A stretch of 48,989 nt of DNA from an uncultured Holophagaceae bacterium (GTDB lineage: Bacteria > Acidobacteriota > Holophagae > Holophagales > Holophagaceae). Below are positions 39,728 through 47,789 of this stretch, piece after piece. The translations under genes and the position numbers were made by a program. Where the stretch lies: positions 1 through 48,989 of the forward strand of contig CAIPAY010000043.1 of NCBI GenBank assembly GCA_903863195.1. Direction: 5' to 3'. How positions within the stretch are numbered: position 1 is the first letter of the stretch; each line of letters starts with the position of its first letter. The notes under the pieces were generated by a model. It saw only the letters and a list, made by a program, of their open reading frames with translations. It was not told the DNA's origin and did no database searches.

Positions 39728-39844
39728 GCCCCAAAGTTCTGGACGAACCAGCATGCTGTCAAGGTGCCGTTATTTCACAATTCCATCCATTGACAACAAA
39801 GCAGTCTGGAATTATCCATTGGGGGGTTTCCGCGAGGTGCTTCG

Positions 39845-40567
39845 ATGAGGGTGTCCCCCGGCCTTATTGCGCTCGCCTGCCTGCTTCCCGCTTCCGCCCA
39901 AGGCTTCTCCGGGCCCTGGTCCACCACGATATACCTCCAGCAGAGCTGGCCGAAGCAGACCGAGGCCAACCGGCAGATCAAGCAGGACATCAACGGGACC
40001 TTCGGCACCCACTTCCAGACCTGGGATGACGTGGCCAACCTGAACGTGGGGGTGCAGATCTTCCGGGACCTCTCGCCCCAGTGGAAAGTGGGGCTGGAGT
40101 TCGACTACTCCTCGGGCCGGATCCGCGGCACGGAGACGGTCGCCACCCTGGCGGGTCCCGCCACCATGGGCTTTGAGCAGAAGTACACCACCTATGCCGA
40201 CCTGCTCGCGGTGGTGCACTACCGCCCCCTGGGCAACAACGGCCCCTGTTACCCCTTCCTGGTGGCGGGTTCGGGGCTGGCCTACGACAAGGACCGCACC
40301 CTCCTCACCCTGCGGAATCCCCTGCTCGATGAGCGCCTCCAGGTGGACAACAGTGGGTGGTTCCCCATGCTCACCGTGGGGGCCGGCGCCGACATCTACC
40401 TCACGGACGCCCGGACCTGGTACCTCGAGGTTGGCGTGAGCTACACCTGGGCCCGGCTCAAGCACACCGCCGATGCCAGCGGCAGCCTGGCGCTCAGCCC
40501 AACCGTGACCGCCGACACCGACTCCACGGGACTCAATGCCTGGGTGGGCTTCGGCCGCAGGTTCTGA
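39845..40567 (+). CDS. Outer-membrane beta-barrel protein
   Basis: This 240-residue exported protein has a signal peptide (LIALACLLPASAQG) and alternating strands (WKVGLEFDYSSGRIRG, YADLLAVVHYRPLG, TWYLEVGVSYTWARLKH). It ends in GLNAWVGFGRRF with terminal Phe. The size suits an eight-stranded OmpW/OmpA-like barrel. No specific family was recognised. Confidence 0.7.
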   Translation: MRVSPGLIALACLLPASAQGFSGPWSTTIYLQQSWPKQTEANRQIKQDINGTFGTHFQTWDDVANLNVGVQIFRDLSPQWKVGLEFDYSSGRIRGTETVATLAGPATMGFEQKYTTYADLLAVVHYRPLGNNGPCYPFLVAGSGLAYDKDRTLLTLRNPLLDERLQVDNSGWFPMLTVGAGADIYLTDARTWYLEVGVSYTWARLKHTADASGSLALSPTVTADTDSTGLNAWVGFGRRF

Positions 40568-40658
40568 GGCCACCGATCTGGAAGATCCCCTTCCACCGCA
40601 CCGTGGGGTGGGGCGCATAATGGGGCAACCGATAGCGCCATCCCCTATGGAGTGCCCC

Positions 40659-41645
40659 ATGCGCCGATACGTCCTCCCGCTGCTGCTGGCCTTCGCCTTC
40701 CTGGGCGGCACCCTCCAGGCCCAGGAAAAGGTCATGGTCTACACGTCCATGAAGGAAAGCCTCATGGGCAAGCTGCGGGATGCCTTCAAGAAGAAGCAGC
40801 CCAATGTCGCCTTTGACTATTACTCCGCCGGCGCCGGCAAGGTCATGGCCAAGCTGGCGGCGGAGCGCCAGGCTGGCAAGGTGGCCGCGGACATCCTGTG
40901 GCACAGCGAGGTGCCGGACTTCTTCCAGCTCAAGGCCGAGGGCATGTTCGAGGCCTACGCCTCACCCGAAGCCGGCGCCATCCGCAGCACCGTTACGGAC
41001 CCCGACAAGACCTTCGCCATCGCCCGCCTGGGCACTCTGGGCATCGTCTACAACACGGACAACGCCGCCAATGTCGGCAAGGTGCCCAAGACCTGGGCGG
41101 ACCTGCTGGACCCGGCCTTCAAGAACAAGGTCACCATCGCGAACCCCGCCCTGTCCGGCACCTCCTTCATGAGCTGCGCCATGCTGGTGGAGAAGTTCGG
41201 CTGGGACTACTTCGCCAAGCTCAAGGCCAACGGCGCGAAGATCGGCCAGGGCTCCGGCCAGGTGGTGGACGACACCGCCTCCGGCGACTTCACCATCTGC
41301 ATCGGCGTGGACTACATCGCCCTGGACAAGATCCAGAAGGGCGCCCACCTGAAGCTGGTGTTCCCCCCCGAGATGCTGGTGATCCCGAGCCCCATCGCCA
41401 TCATGAAGAGCAGCCCCAACAAGCCTGCGGCCAAGAAGTTCATCGACTTCCTGCTGTCGAAGGAGGGCCAGACCATCATCACAGCCTCGGGCACCCTGCC
41501 CGCCCGGGTGGATATCCCCATCGACAAGAGTATGGGCCTGGTGGCCCCCGAGGAGGCCATCAAGCGGGCCATCAAGCTGGACTACCCCGCCGCCATCAAG
41601 CTGAAGGAAGGCTTCGTCAAGCAGTTCGAGAAGACCCTGCGCTGA
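40659..41645 (+). CDS. AfuA/FbpA-type ABC substrate-binding protein
   Basis: This 328-residue periplasmic protein has a signal peptide (LPLLLAFAFLGGTLQAQ) and the SBP_bac fold of the iron(III)/2-aminoethylphosphonate group: VMVYTSMKESLMGKLRDAF, PNVAFDYYSAGAGKVMAKL, LGTLGIVYNTDN and FIDFLLSKEGQTII. The ligand is not clear, because the Tyr pair used by FbpA for iron was not identified. A GGAG site lies eight bases before the ATG at 40659. It is first in an operon with two ATPase genes and one permease gene. Confidence 0.82.
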   Translation: MRRYVLPLLLAFAFLGGTLQAQEKVMVYTSMKESLMGKLRDAFKKKQPNVAFDYYSAGAGKVMAKLAAERQAGKVAADILWHSEVPDFFQLKAEGMFEAYASPEAGAIRSTVTDPDKTFAIARLGTLGIVYNTDNAANVGKVPKTWADLLDPAFKNKVTIANPALSGTSFMSCAMLVEKFGWDYFAKLKANGAKIGQGSGQVVDDTASGDFTICIGVDYIALDKIQKGAHLKLVFPPEMLVIPSPIAIMKSSPNKPAAKKFIDFLLSKEGQTIITASGTLPARVDIPIDKSMGLVAPEEAIKRAIKLDYPAAIKLKEGFVKQFEKTLR

Positions 41646-41649
41646 CTCC

Positions 41650-42726
41650 ATGGGCCGGGTCTCAGTCGAAGGCGTGACCAAGGCCTACGGGCCCAAGCGG
41701 ATCCTGCAGGACCTGAGCCTCGCCGTGGAGGATGGCGAGTGCTTCACGCTGCTGGGCCCCTCGGGCTGCGGCAAAACCGTGCTGCTGCGCCTGGTGGCGG
41801 GCTTCGAGACGCTGGACGCCGGGGAGATCCACATCGGCGGGCGGCTCGTCTCGGGCCGGGGTACGAATGTGCCGCCCGAGGCCCGGAACCTGGGCGTGGT
41901 CTTCCAGGACTACGCGGTCTGGCCGCACCTCACTGTGCGCGCCAACACGGCCTACCCGCTCAAGTTCCGGGCGGAAACGCCAGCCCATGCCCAGGCCGCG
42001 GTACAGGGCGTGCTGGACCAGGTGGGGCTGGGCGCCCTCGGGGAGCGCTATCCCTCGCAGCTCTCCGGCGGCCAGCAGCAGCGCGTGGCCCTGGCCCGGG
42101 CCCTGGTGGCCCACCCCGAGGTGCTGCTGCTGGACGAGCCCCTCAGCAACCTCGACGCGAACCTGCGCGAGGAGATGCGCTTCGAGATCAAGGACCTGCA
42201 GCGCCAGCACGGCGCCACCATCCTCTACGTCACCCACGACCAGGAGGTGGCCCTGGCCCTCTCGGACCGCATCGGCATCCTGGACCCGACAGGCCGGCTC
42301 CGCCAGGTGGGCACGCCGCGCGAGGTCTTCGACCAGCCGGCGGACCTGGAGGTGTTCCGCTTCCTGGGCGTCACCAGCTTCGTGGACCTGACCTTCGACG
42401 GGGAGCAGGTCCTCGTCGCCGGCACCCCCATCGACCTCCGGCCCGAGGGCCCGCGCCCCGACACCGGCCCCCTGGTGGGCGGCTTCCGGCCCATGGAGGC
42501 CGAGCTGGTCCAGGCGGGCGGCGTGCCGGGCCTCGTGAAGCGGGTGGCGCTGCTGGGGGCCGTGGTGGACTTCCGCGTGGAGATCGGCGGCCGCGAGCTC
42601 CGCATCCAGCAGGAGACTTCCGAGGTCATGGCCGGCTTCGGCCTGCCCGAGGAGGGCCAGCCCTGCGGCGTGCGCTTCCACCGCCTGCGGACCTTCGCCG
42701 CTTCGGCCCTGACCGGAGAGGCCTGA
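41650..42726 (+). CDS. ABC transporter ATP-binding protein (FbpC/PotA type) 1
   Basis: This 358-residue ATPase has Walker A GPSGCGKTVLLRL, Q-loop FQDYAVWPHL, signature LSGGQQQRVALARAL, Walker B VLLLDEPLSNLD and switch His in YVTHDQEV. A C-terminal TOBE-like regulatory domain follows. It starts four bases after the substrate-binding protein stop and is two bases from the permease start. It energises import by the downstream permease. Confidence 0.88.
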   Translation: MGRVSVEGVTKAYGPKRILQDLSLAVEDGECFTLLGPSGCGKTVLLRLVAGFETLDAGEIHIGGRLVSGRGTNVPPEARNLGVVFQDYAVWPHLTVRANTAYPLKFRAETPAHAQAAVQGVLDQVGLGALGERYPSQLSGGQQQRVALARALVAHPEVLLLDEPLSNLDANLREEMRFEIKDLQRQHGATILYVTHDQEVALALSDRIGILDPTGRLRQVGTPREVFDQPADLEVFRFLGVTSFVDLTFDGEQVLVAGTPIDLRPEGPRPDTGPLVGGFRPMEAELVQAGGVPGLVKRVALLGAVVDFRVEIGGRELRIQQETSEVMAGFGLPEEGQPCGVRFHRLRTFAASALTGEA

Positions 42727-42727
42727 C

Positions 42728-44413
42728 ATGCGTCCGCGCCGCTTCGGCACCGCCGAGCTCCTGCTACTGCTGTCGATCCTCATCCTCGTGGTGGTGGTGG
42801 CCATCCCCATCCTGCTCATCTTCTGGAACGCCTTTGTGGTGGAGGGCAAGCCGGACTTCCTCCGGGCCCTGGCCCTGCTCAAGGAGCCGGACACCCTCGA
42901 GGCCCTGAAGAACTCCCTGGTCATCGCCGGGGGCACCACGGTGCTGAGCACGCTCATCGGCGTGTTCTTCGCGTGGCTGGTGTCGCGCACGGACCTGCCC
43001 TACAAGGCCACCATGAAGGTGCTGTTCCTGGTGCCCTTCATGCTGCCCTCCTTCATCGGGGCCCTGGCCTGGAAGATCCTGCTCTCGCCCCGCGGCGGCC
43101 ACATCAACCGGCTGCTCATGGACCTCTTCCACCTGGAGGACCCGGTCTTCAACATCATGAGCCTCGGCGGCATCATCGCCGTGGAGACCATGTACCTGTT
43201 CCCCTTCGTGTTCATCCAGGTCTCGGGCGCCCTGGAGCGCATGGATCCCACGCTCGAAGAGGCCGCGCGCATCTCCGGGGCCGGGCTGTTCACCATCACC
43301 CGCCGCATCACCCTGCCCCTGATGATGCCCAGCATCCTGGCGGGCGCCCTGCTGGTCGCCCTGTATTCGCTGGCCCACTTCGGCGTCCCGGCGATCCTCG
43401 GCACCGAGCGCAACATCTTCATCATCCCCACCAAGATCTACGAAAAGATCTACGCCAGCGGCGGCAACTTCGAGGCCATCCGCACCGGCACCATGCTGTC
43501 CTCCATCCTGGTGCTCAGCGCCGCGGCCATCCTCTATGTGCAGAGCCTGGTCCTCAGCTCCGGCCGCTTCCAGGTGATCTCCGGCAAGAGCATGCGGCCC
43601 ATGGTCCTCAAGCTGCGCGGCCTGAAGTGGCCGCTGCTGATCCTCAGCGTGGTCTACATCGCCCTCACGGTGGTGCTGCCCACGGCCACCATCTTCCTGG
43701 TGGGCACCCTCAAGACCTACGGCCTGGCCTTCAAGCTCGAGAACATGACCCTCGACAACTTCACCTACATCCTCTTCAAGTGGGAGCTGACCCGGGACGC
43801 CATCTGGAACAGCTTCTACCTGTCCCTCTGCGCCGCCGCCGTGACCATGCTCATCGGCACGCTCATCAGCTACGTGCTGGTAAAGACCAAGATCCGGGGC
43901 AAGTTCCTACTGGAGTTCCTGGGCGTACTGCCCTTCTCGGTGCCCGGCACCGTCATCGCCCTGGGCGTGATCCTCATGTGGAGTGGCCGCTTCGGCGTGA
44001 ACCTCTACAACACCGCCTGGATCATCTTCGTGGCCTACATCGCCCGCTACATGGCCTTCGCGCTCAAATCCACCTCCGCGGCCCTGGAGCAGGTCCACGA
44101 CAGCCTGGAGGAAGCCGCCCGGGCCTGCGGCGCCAGCAAGTGGCAGGCCATGAAGGACGTGGTGCTGCCCCTCATCAAGCCCGGCATGGTGGCGGCCTTC
44201 TTCCTGATCTTCCTGCCGGCCCTGCGGGAGCTGACCACCTCGGTGCTGCTCTACGGCCCCCACACCCGCACCATCGGCGTGGCGATCTACACCCTCAACG
44301 AGGACGGGGAGACCGTCTACGCCGCCGCCCTGGCCGCCATCGCCCTGGTGATCATCGTGCTGGGCCAGCTGCTCATCAAGCGCGTCACCCGCGCCAAGAT
44401 CGAGAGCGCCTGA
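42728..44413 (+). CDS. Two-domain ABC permease (FbpB type)
   Basis: This 561-residue inner-membrane protein has about twelve helices in two halves, the FbpB/SfuB layout of fused permease domains. EAA loops that contact the ATPases are visible: LEEAARISGAGLFTITRRI in the first half and LEEAARACGASKWQAMKDV in the second. It starts one base after the first ATPase gene and overlaps the second (TGATG). One permease polypeptide with two EAA loops could use both ATPases as a heterodimer. Confidence 0.9.
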   Translation: MRPRRFGTAELLLLLSILILVVVVAIPILLIFWNAFVVEGKPDFLRALALLKEPDTLEALKNSLVIAGGTTVLSTLIGVFFAWLVSRTDLPYKATMKVLFLVPFMLPSFIGALAWKILLSPRGGHINRLLMDLFHLEDPVFNIMSLGGIIAVETMYLFPFVFIQVSGALERMDPTLEEAARISGAGLFTITRRITLPLMMPSILAGALLVALYSLAHFGVPAILGTERNIFIIPTKIYEKIYASGGNFEAIRTGTMLSSILVLSAAAILYVQSLVLSSGRFQVISGKSMRPMVLKLRGLKWPLLILSVVYIALTVVLPTATIFLVGTLKTYGLAFKLENMTLDNFTYILFKWELTRDAIWNSFYLSLCAAAVTMLIGTLISYVLVKTKIRGKFLLEFLGVLPFSVPGTVIALGVILMWSGRFGVNLYNTAWIIFVAYIARYMAFALKSTSAALEQVHDSLEEAARACGASKWQAMKDVVLPLIKPGMVAAFFLIFLPALRELTTSVLLYGPHTRTIGVAIYTLNEDGETVYAAALAAIALVIIVLGQLLIKRVTRAKIESA

Positions 44414-45477
44414 TGGCCACCGTCACGCTGTCCCACGTCACCAAGCGCTTCGGCGGTGTTACGGCCGTGCGGGACCTGGATCTGGAGATCCGGGACGGCG
44501 AGTGCTTCTCCCTGCTGGGCCCCAGCGGCTGCGGCAAGACCACGACCCTGCGCATGCTCGCGGGCTTCGAGGACCTGGACGAGGGCGAGATCCGCGTGGG
44601 CGACCGGGTCTTCTCCAGCAGCGCGCGCCGCTACTACCTGCCCCCGGAGCAGCGGGACTTCGGCATGGTCTTCCAGGCCTTCGCCGTGTGGCCCCACCTC
44701 AACATCTTCGACAATGTGGCCTTCCCTTTGCAGATCAAGGGCCTCAGCCGCGCCGACATCCAGGCGAAGACCCGCCGCGCCCTGGCGGACACGGGGCTGC
44801 TCAAGGTCCAGAGCGCCTTCCCGGGCGAGCTCTCCGGCGGCGAGAAGCAGCGCATCGCCCTCGCCCGCGCCATCGCCATCAACCCCCAGGTCATGCTGCT
44901 GGACGAGCCCCTGTCGAACCTGGACCCCAAGCTGCGCGAGGAGATGCGCTTCGAGATCAAGGATCTCCAGCGCCGCCTGGGCTTCACCATCGTCTTTGTC
45001 ACCCACGACCAGGCCGAGGCCATGGCCATCTCCGACCGCATGCTGGTCATGCGCGACGGCGTGCTGCAGCAGGTGGGCAGCCCCGTCGCCATCTACGAGC
45101 AGCCCGCCAGCCGCTTTGTTTTCAGCTTCATCGGCCTCTCCAACTTCTTGCCCATGGAGGACCGGGACGGTCGCAGCTACGTGCAGGGCGCCCCCGGGGC
45201 AGGCCCCCTGGAGGCGCCGCGGCCCGAGGGCGCGGCAGGCCCGACCTGGACCCTGGCCACCCGCCCCACCCACATCGACCTCCAGGCCGGGGGCGGCCTG
45301 CGCGGCACCGTGCTGCGCAGGGTCTACCTGGGCGAGGTGGTCGAGTACCGCGTCCGCGTCGGCCCCCACGAGCTGCGCATCCAGAAGGGCGCCCGCGACC
45401 AGGTCTTCGAAGAAGGCGCCCCCGTGGGCCTCACCTTCCGCCAGTACCTGGGCTACCCCGAGGACGCAGCAGGGTGA
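44413..45477 (+). CDS. ABC transporter ATP-binding protein (FbpC/PotA type) 2
   Basis: This 354-residue ATPase has Walker A GPSGCGKTTTLRM, Q-loop FQAFAVWPHL, signature LSGGEKQRIALARAI, Walker B VMLLDEPLSNLD and switch FVTHDQAEAM. A C-terminal TOBE-like domain (TWTLATRPTHIDL) follows. It is about half identical to the first ATPase of the same operon by eye, so a tandem duplication is likely. The permease stop and this ATG overlap by one base. A strong hairpin follows at 45509. Confidence 0.9.
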   Translation: MATVTLSHVTKRFGGVTAVRDLDLEIRDGECFSLLGPSGCGKTTTLRMLAGFEDLDEGEIRVGDRVFSSSARRYYLPPEQRDFGMVFQAFAVWPHLNIFDNVAFPLQIKGLSRADIQAKTRRALADTGLLKVQSAFPGELSGGEKQRIALARAIAINPQVMLLDEPLSNLDPKLREEMRFEIKDLQRRLGFTIVFVTHDQAEAMAISDRMLVMRDGVLQQVGSPVAIYEQPASRFVFSFIGLSNFLPMEDRDGRSYVQGAPGAGPLEAPRPEGAAGPTWTLATRPTHIDLQAGGGLRGTVLRRVYLGEVVEYRVRVGPHELRIQKGARDQVFEEGAPVGLTFRQYLGYPEDAAG

Positions 45478-45508
45478 GACTGAGCTCAAACAGATAAGTG
45501 AAAAAACA

Positions 45509-45550
45509 TCACCACGAAGATCCCGTGCCGGCATGGGATCTTCGTGGTGA
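45509..45550. terminator. Bidirectional terminator hairpin
   Basis: A perfect 16-bp stem (TCACCACGAAGATCCC and its complement) closes a ten-base loop holding TGCCGGCA. An A6 run precedes the stem on the plus strand, so transcripts from the minus-strand methyltransferase gene end in a U run. It also sits at the end of the plus-strand ABC operon. Confidence 0.85.
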
Positions 45551-45567
45551 ATCAGTTTGCCTTTCCT

Positions 45568-46338
45568 TCACACCCGCAAAGCGATCACCACGAGATCCGA
45601 CGAGGTCGGACTCCAGGCTTCGCCGGTCATGGTGCCGAGGGTCTCGCGGACGCGGAAGCCACACTCGCCCAGCAGCGCCTCCACTTCGGCCCGGCGCCAG
45701 CCGCGCAGGGCGACCTCCTCGGCGGCGAGCAGCTCCAGGGGCGACACGGCGCCGGGGCGGTGGCGCAGGGTGGCGGGGGTGAAGGTCAGGCGGCCGCCGC
45801 CGTGGTGGGTCATGAGACGCAGGAAGAGCGTGTCTTCGCCCTCGACCGCACCGGGCCGCAGCACCAGGGGAAAGGTCCGCTCGCCACGGTCCAGGATGCG
45901 GTCGTAGTTGAGCAGCTGGAGCAGGAAGGCCGCGCCGGGATCCAGGCAGGCGGCGAGGCCCATGAAGAAGGCCCGGAGGTCGGCCTCGTCGCCGAGGTGC
46001 GGCAGGGTGTTGCCCACGCAGAGGGCGCCGCCCTGGGGGACGAGGTCCGCCACGGGCAGGGCCGTGAGGCTGGCCTGGAGGTAGCGGCCCTGGGGATCGG
46101 CCTCGGTGGCCACCCGCACCTGGGAGGGGGAGGCGTCGAGGCCCGTCACCGCGAAACCCTGGGCGGCCAGGAAGCGGCTGTGCTCGCCGCTGCCGCAGCC
46201 CAGATCCAGCACCCGGCGCGAGGGGCCAGCCCCCAGCGCCCGCAGCAGCAGGGGCGCCTCCCGCTGGAGCCGCTCGGGCCAGGCGATGAGGCCGCGGTAG
46301 GCCATGCGTCCGTAGTGGTCCTGCTCAGGCTTGTCCAT
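45568..46338 (-). CDS. Class I SAM-dependent methyltransferase
   Basis: This 256-residue protein has the SAM-binding motif I RRVLDLGCGSGEHSRFLA near residue 45, motif II VTGLDASPSQVRVA and motif III LCVGNTLPHL. Type 11/25 methyltransferase fold. The substrate is unknown; no pathway neighbours are informative. Confidence 0.85.
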   Translation of the reverse strand: MDKPEQDHYGRMAYRGLIAWPERLQREAPLLLRALGAGPSRRVLDLGCGSGEHSRFLAAQGFAVTGLDASPSQVRVATEADPQGRYLQASLTALPVADLVPQGGALCVGNTLPHLGDEADLRAFFMGLAACLDPGAAFLLQLLNYDRILDRGERTFPLVLRPGAVEGEDTLFLRLMTHHGGGRLTFTPATLRHRPGAVSPLELLAAEEVALRGWRRAEVEALLGECGFRVRETLGTMTGEAWSPTSSDLVVIALRV

Positions 46339-46391
46339 GGGTTGAGTCTAGTCCTTCCCGTAGACTTGCCAGGACCCATCTCGAGGCTTCT

Positions 46392-47189
46392 GTGCACCGT
46401 CTGCTGCTCCCGCTGATCCTGCTCGCCGCCAGCCTCGGCGCTGCGCCCCGCGAGATCCAGCGGGAGCTGCTGAAAATCCCCACGCGGCCCGGCGTGCTCC
46501 AGCCCGCGCTGCTGCTGACCGAGGGCACCACCCCCAAGGCGGTGGCCCTCCTGTTCCCCGGAGGGTCTGGAAAACAGAGCCTGCTGCGTCGGCCCATCGA
46601 GGTCGTGCTCGGCCCCCGGGGCAACTTCCTGGTGCGCAGCGCCGAGCAACTCCTGGCCCCGGAGCTGGCGGTGCTCATCCTCGACTGCCCCTCGGACAAC
46701 GCCGAGGGCATGAACGACGCCTTCCGGATCAGCGACGAGCACGCCGCCGATGTCCGCGCCGTGCTGGCTGCCCTGCGGACCCGGTTCCAGGGAGCGAAGC
46801 TGCACCTCGTGGGCACCAGCCGGGGCACGGTCTCGGCGGCCTATGTGGCCCAGGAGCTGGGCCCGGCGGTGGATGGCGTGGTGCTGTCCTCCTCGGTGTT
46901 CCGCGCCAGCGGGAACAACCTCGGGCTCAGCCTCTTCAAGTTCGAGCGTCTGAAGACGCCCCTGCTGCTGGTCCATCACGCCGAGGATGGCTGCCCGGTC
47001 TGCCCCTACGGCCAGGCCCTGAAGCTGGCCGACAAGGTGCCGCTGATCACGGTGCGGGGCAGCATCGAGCCCGAGTCCGGCCCCTGCGATCCCCTGGCGA
47101 ACCACGGCTACTTCGGCCGCGAAGCCACCGTGGTCCAGGCCATCCGGAACTGGATCCTGGGGCTGCCCTACGAGCGTGAGATCCCCTGA
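46392..47189 (+). CDS. Exported alpha/beta hydrolase
   Basis: This 265-residue protein has an N-terminal signal peptide (LLLPLILLAASLGA). The nucleophile elbow is seen in HLVGTSRGTVSAAYVA (GTSRG, Ser in the middle), an acid follows in LVHHAEDGCPVCPYG, and a late His is in LANHGYFG. The CPVCPYG Cys pair may form a disulfide. It starts at GTG 46392. The substrate is unknown; it resembles uncharacterised dienelactone-hydrolase-like exported proteins. Confidence 0.78.
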   Translation: MHRLLLPLILLAASLGAAPREIQRELLKIPTRPGVLQPALLLTEGTTPKAVALLFPGGSGKQSLLRRPIEVVLGPRGNFLVRSAEQLLAPELAVLILDCPSDNAEGMNDAFRISDEHAADVRAVLAALRTRFQGAKLHLVGTSRGTVSAAYVAQELGPAVDGVVLSSSVFRASGNNLGLSLFKFERLKTPLLLVHHAEDGCPVCPYGQALKLADKVPLITVRGSIEPESGPCDPLANHGYFGREATVVQAIRNWILGLPYEREIP

Positions 47190-47199
47190 CGCCAGCGCC

Positions 47200-47733
47200 T
47201 CAGGTCGCGTTGGGCCGACGGGGCTTCTTGGGTCCCGGCGCGGAGTGGACGCCGGTGGCGGCATCCACGGCGTCGATCCAGCCGGCCCGGGCTTCAGGGA
47301 AGGCGTCGGCGTAGGGCACGTAGGGCTTCACGTCCAGCACCGGCGTGCCGTCCAGCAGGTCCACGCCCCGCAGGTGCAGGGTGCGGCCCTCCACGGCCAC
47401 CAGCTCGACGCAGGAGAGGCCGAGGGGATTGGGCCGGTGGGGCGATCGCGTGGCCAGCACGCCGCGCTTGCCCTTCGGTCCCCGGGGCGGCTGCACCAGC
47501 GGCGCCCAGCCCTCGCTGAGGTGGAACACGAAGACCAGCCACACACGCTCGAACCCCGCCAGGTCCCGCAGGGCAGTCTCCGGCACCCAGGGCTCCAGCT
47601 CCAGCGTGGCCTCGGCCACGGCGCCGGACTCGGTGCCCTCCACCACCGTCGGCTGGTGCGGCGCGTCGATGCGCTTCGCATAGGGCGAGCGCACGAAGCC
47701 GAGGGGGGGGAAGGAGAAGGCCAGAGCATCCAT
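47200..47733 (-). CDS. trmO: tRNA-Thr (t6A37) N6-methyltransferase TrmO
   Basis: This 177-residue protein has all TrmO landmarks: FPPLGFVRSPYAKR with the VRSPY start, FERVWLVFVFH, LATRSPHRPNPLGLS, LRGVDLLDGTPVLDVKPYVPYAD. It uses SAM to methylate N6 of threonylcarbamoyl-A37 in tRNA-Thr. I chose the ATG at 47733 over an upstream ATG at 47769. It is convergent with the hydrolase gene. It is the canonical counterpart of the shorter TsaA-domain protein at 24095. Confidence 0.88.
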   Translation of the reverse strand: MDALAFSFPPLGFVRSPYAKRIDAPHQPTVVEGTESGAVAEATLELEPWVPETALRDLAGFERVWLVFVFHLSEGWAPLVQPPRGPKGKRGVLATRSPHRPNPLGLSCVELVAVEGRTLHLRGVDLLDGTPVLDVKPYVPYADAFPEARAGWIDAVDAATGVHSAPGPKKPRRPNAT

Positions 47734-47789
47734 GGTGGAAGGGTAGCGGTTCCGGCCCCTCCTGGGCACGTATTGGCGGCGGAGAGCCC

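Noticed and set aside
42973-44412. Upstream extension of the second ABC ATPase frame through the permease gene
   Set aside because: The part before the ATG at 44413 is the permease gene read in the wrong phase; the ATPase start overlaps the permease stop as usual in operons.
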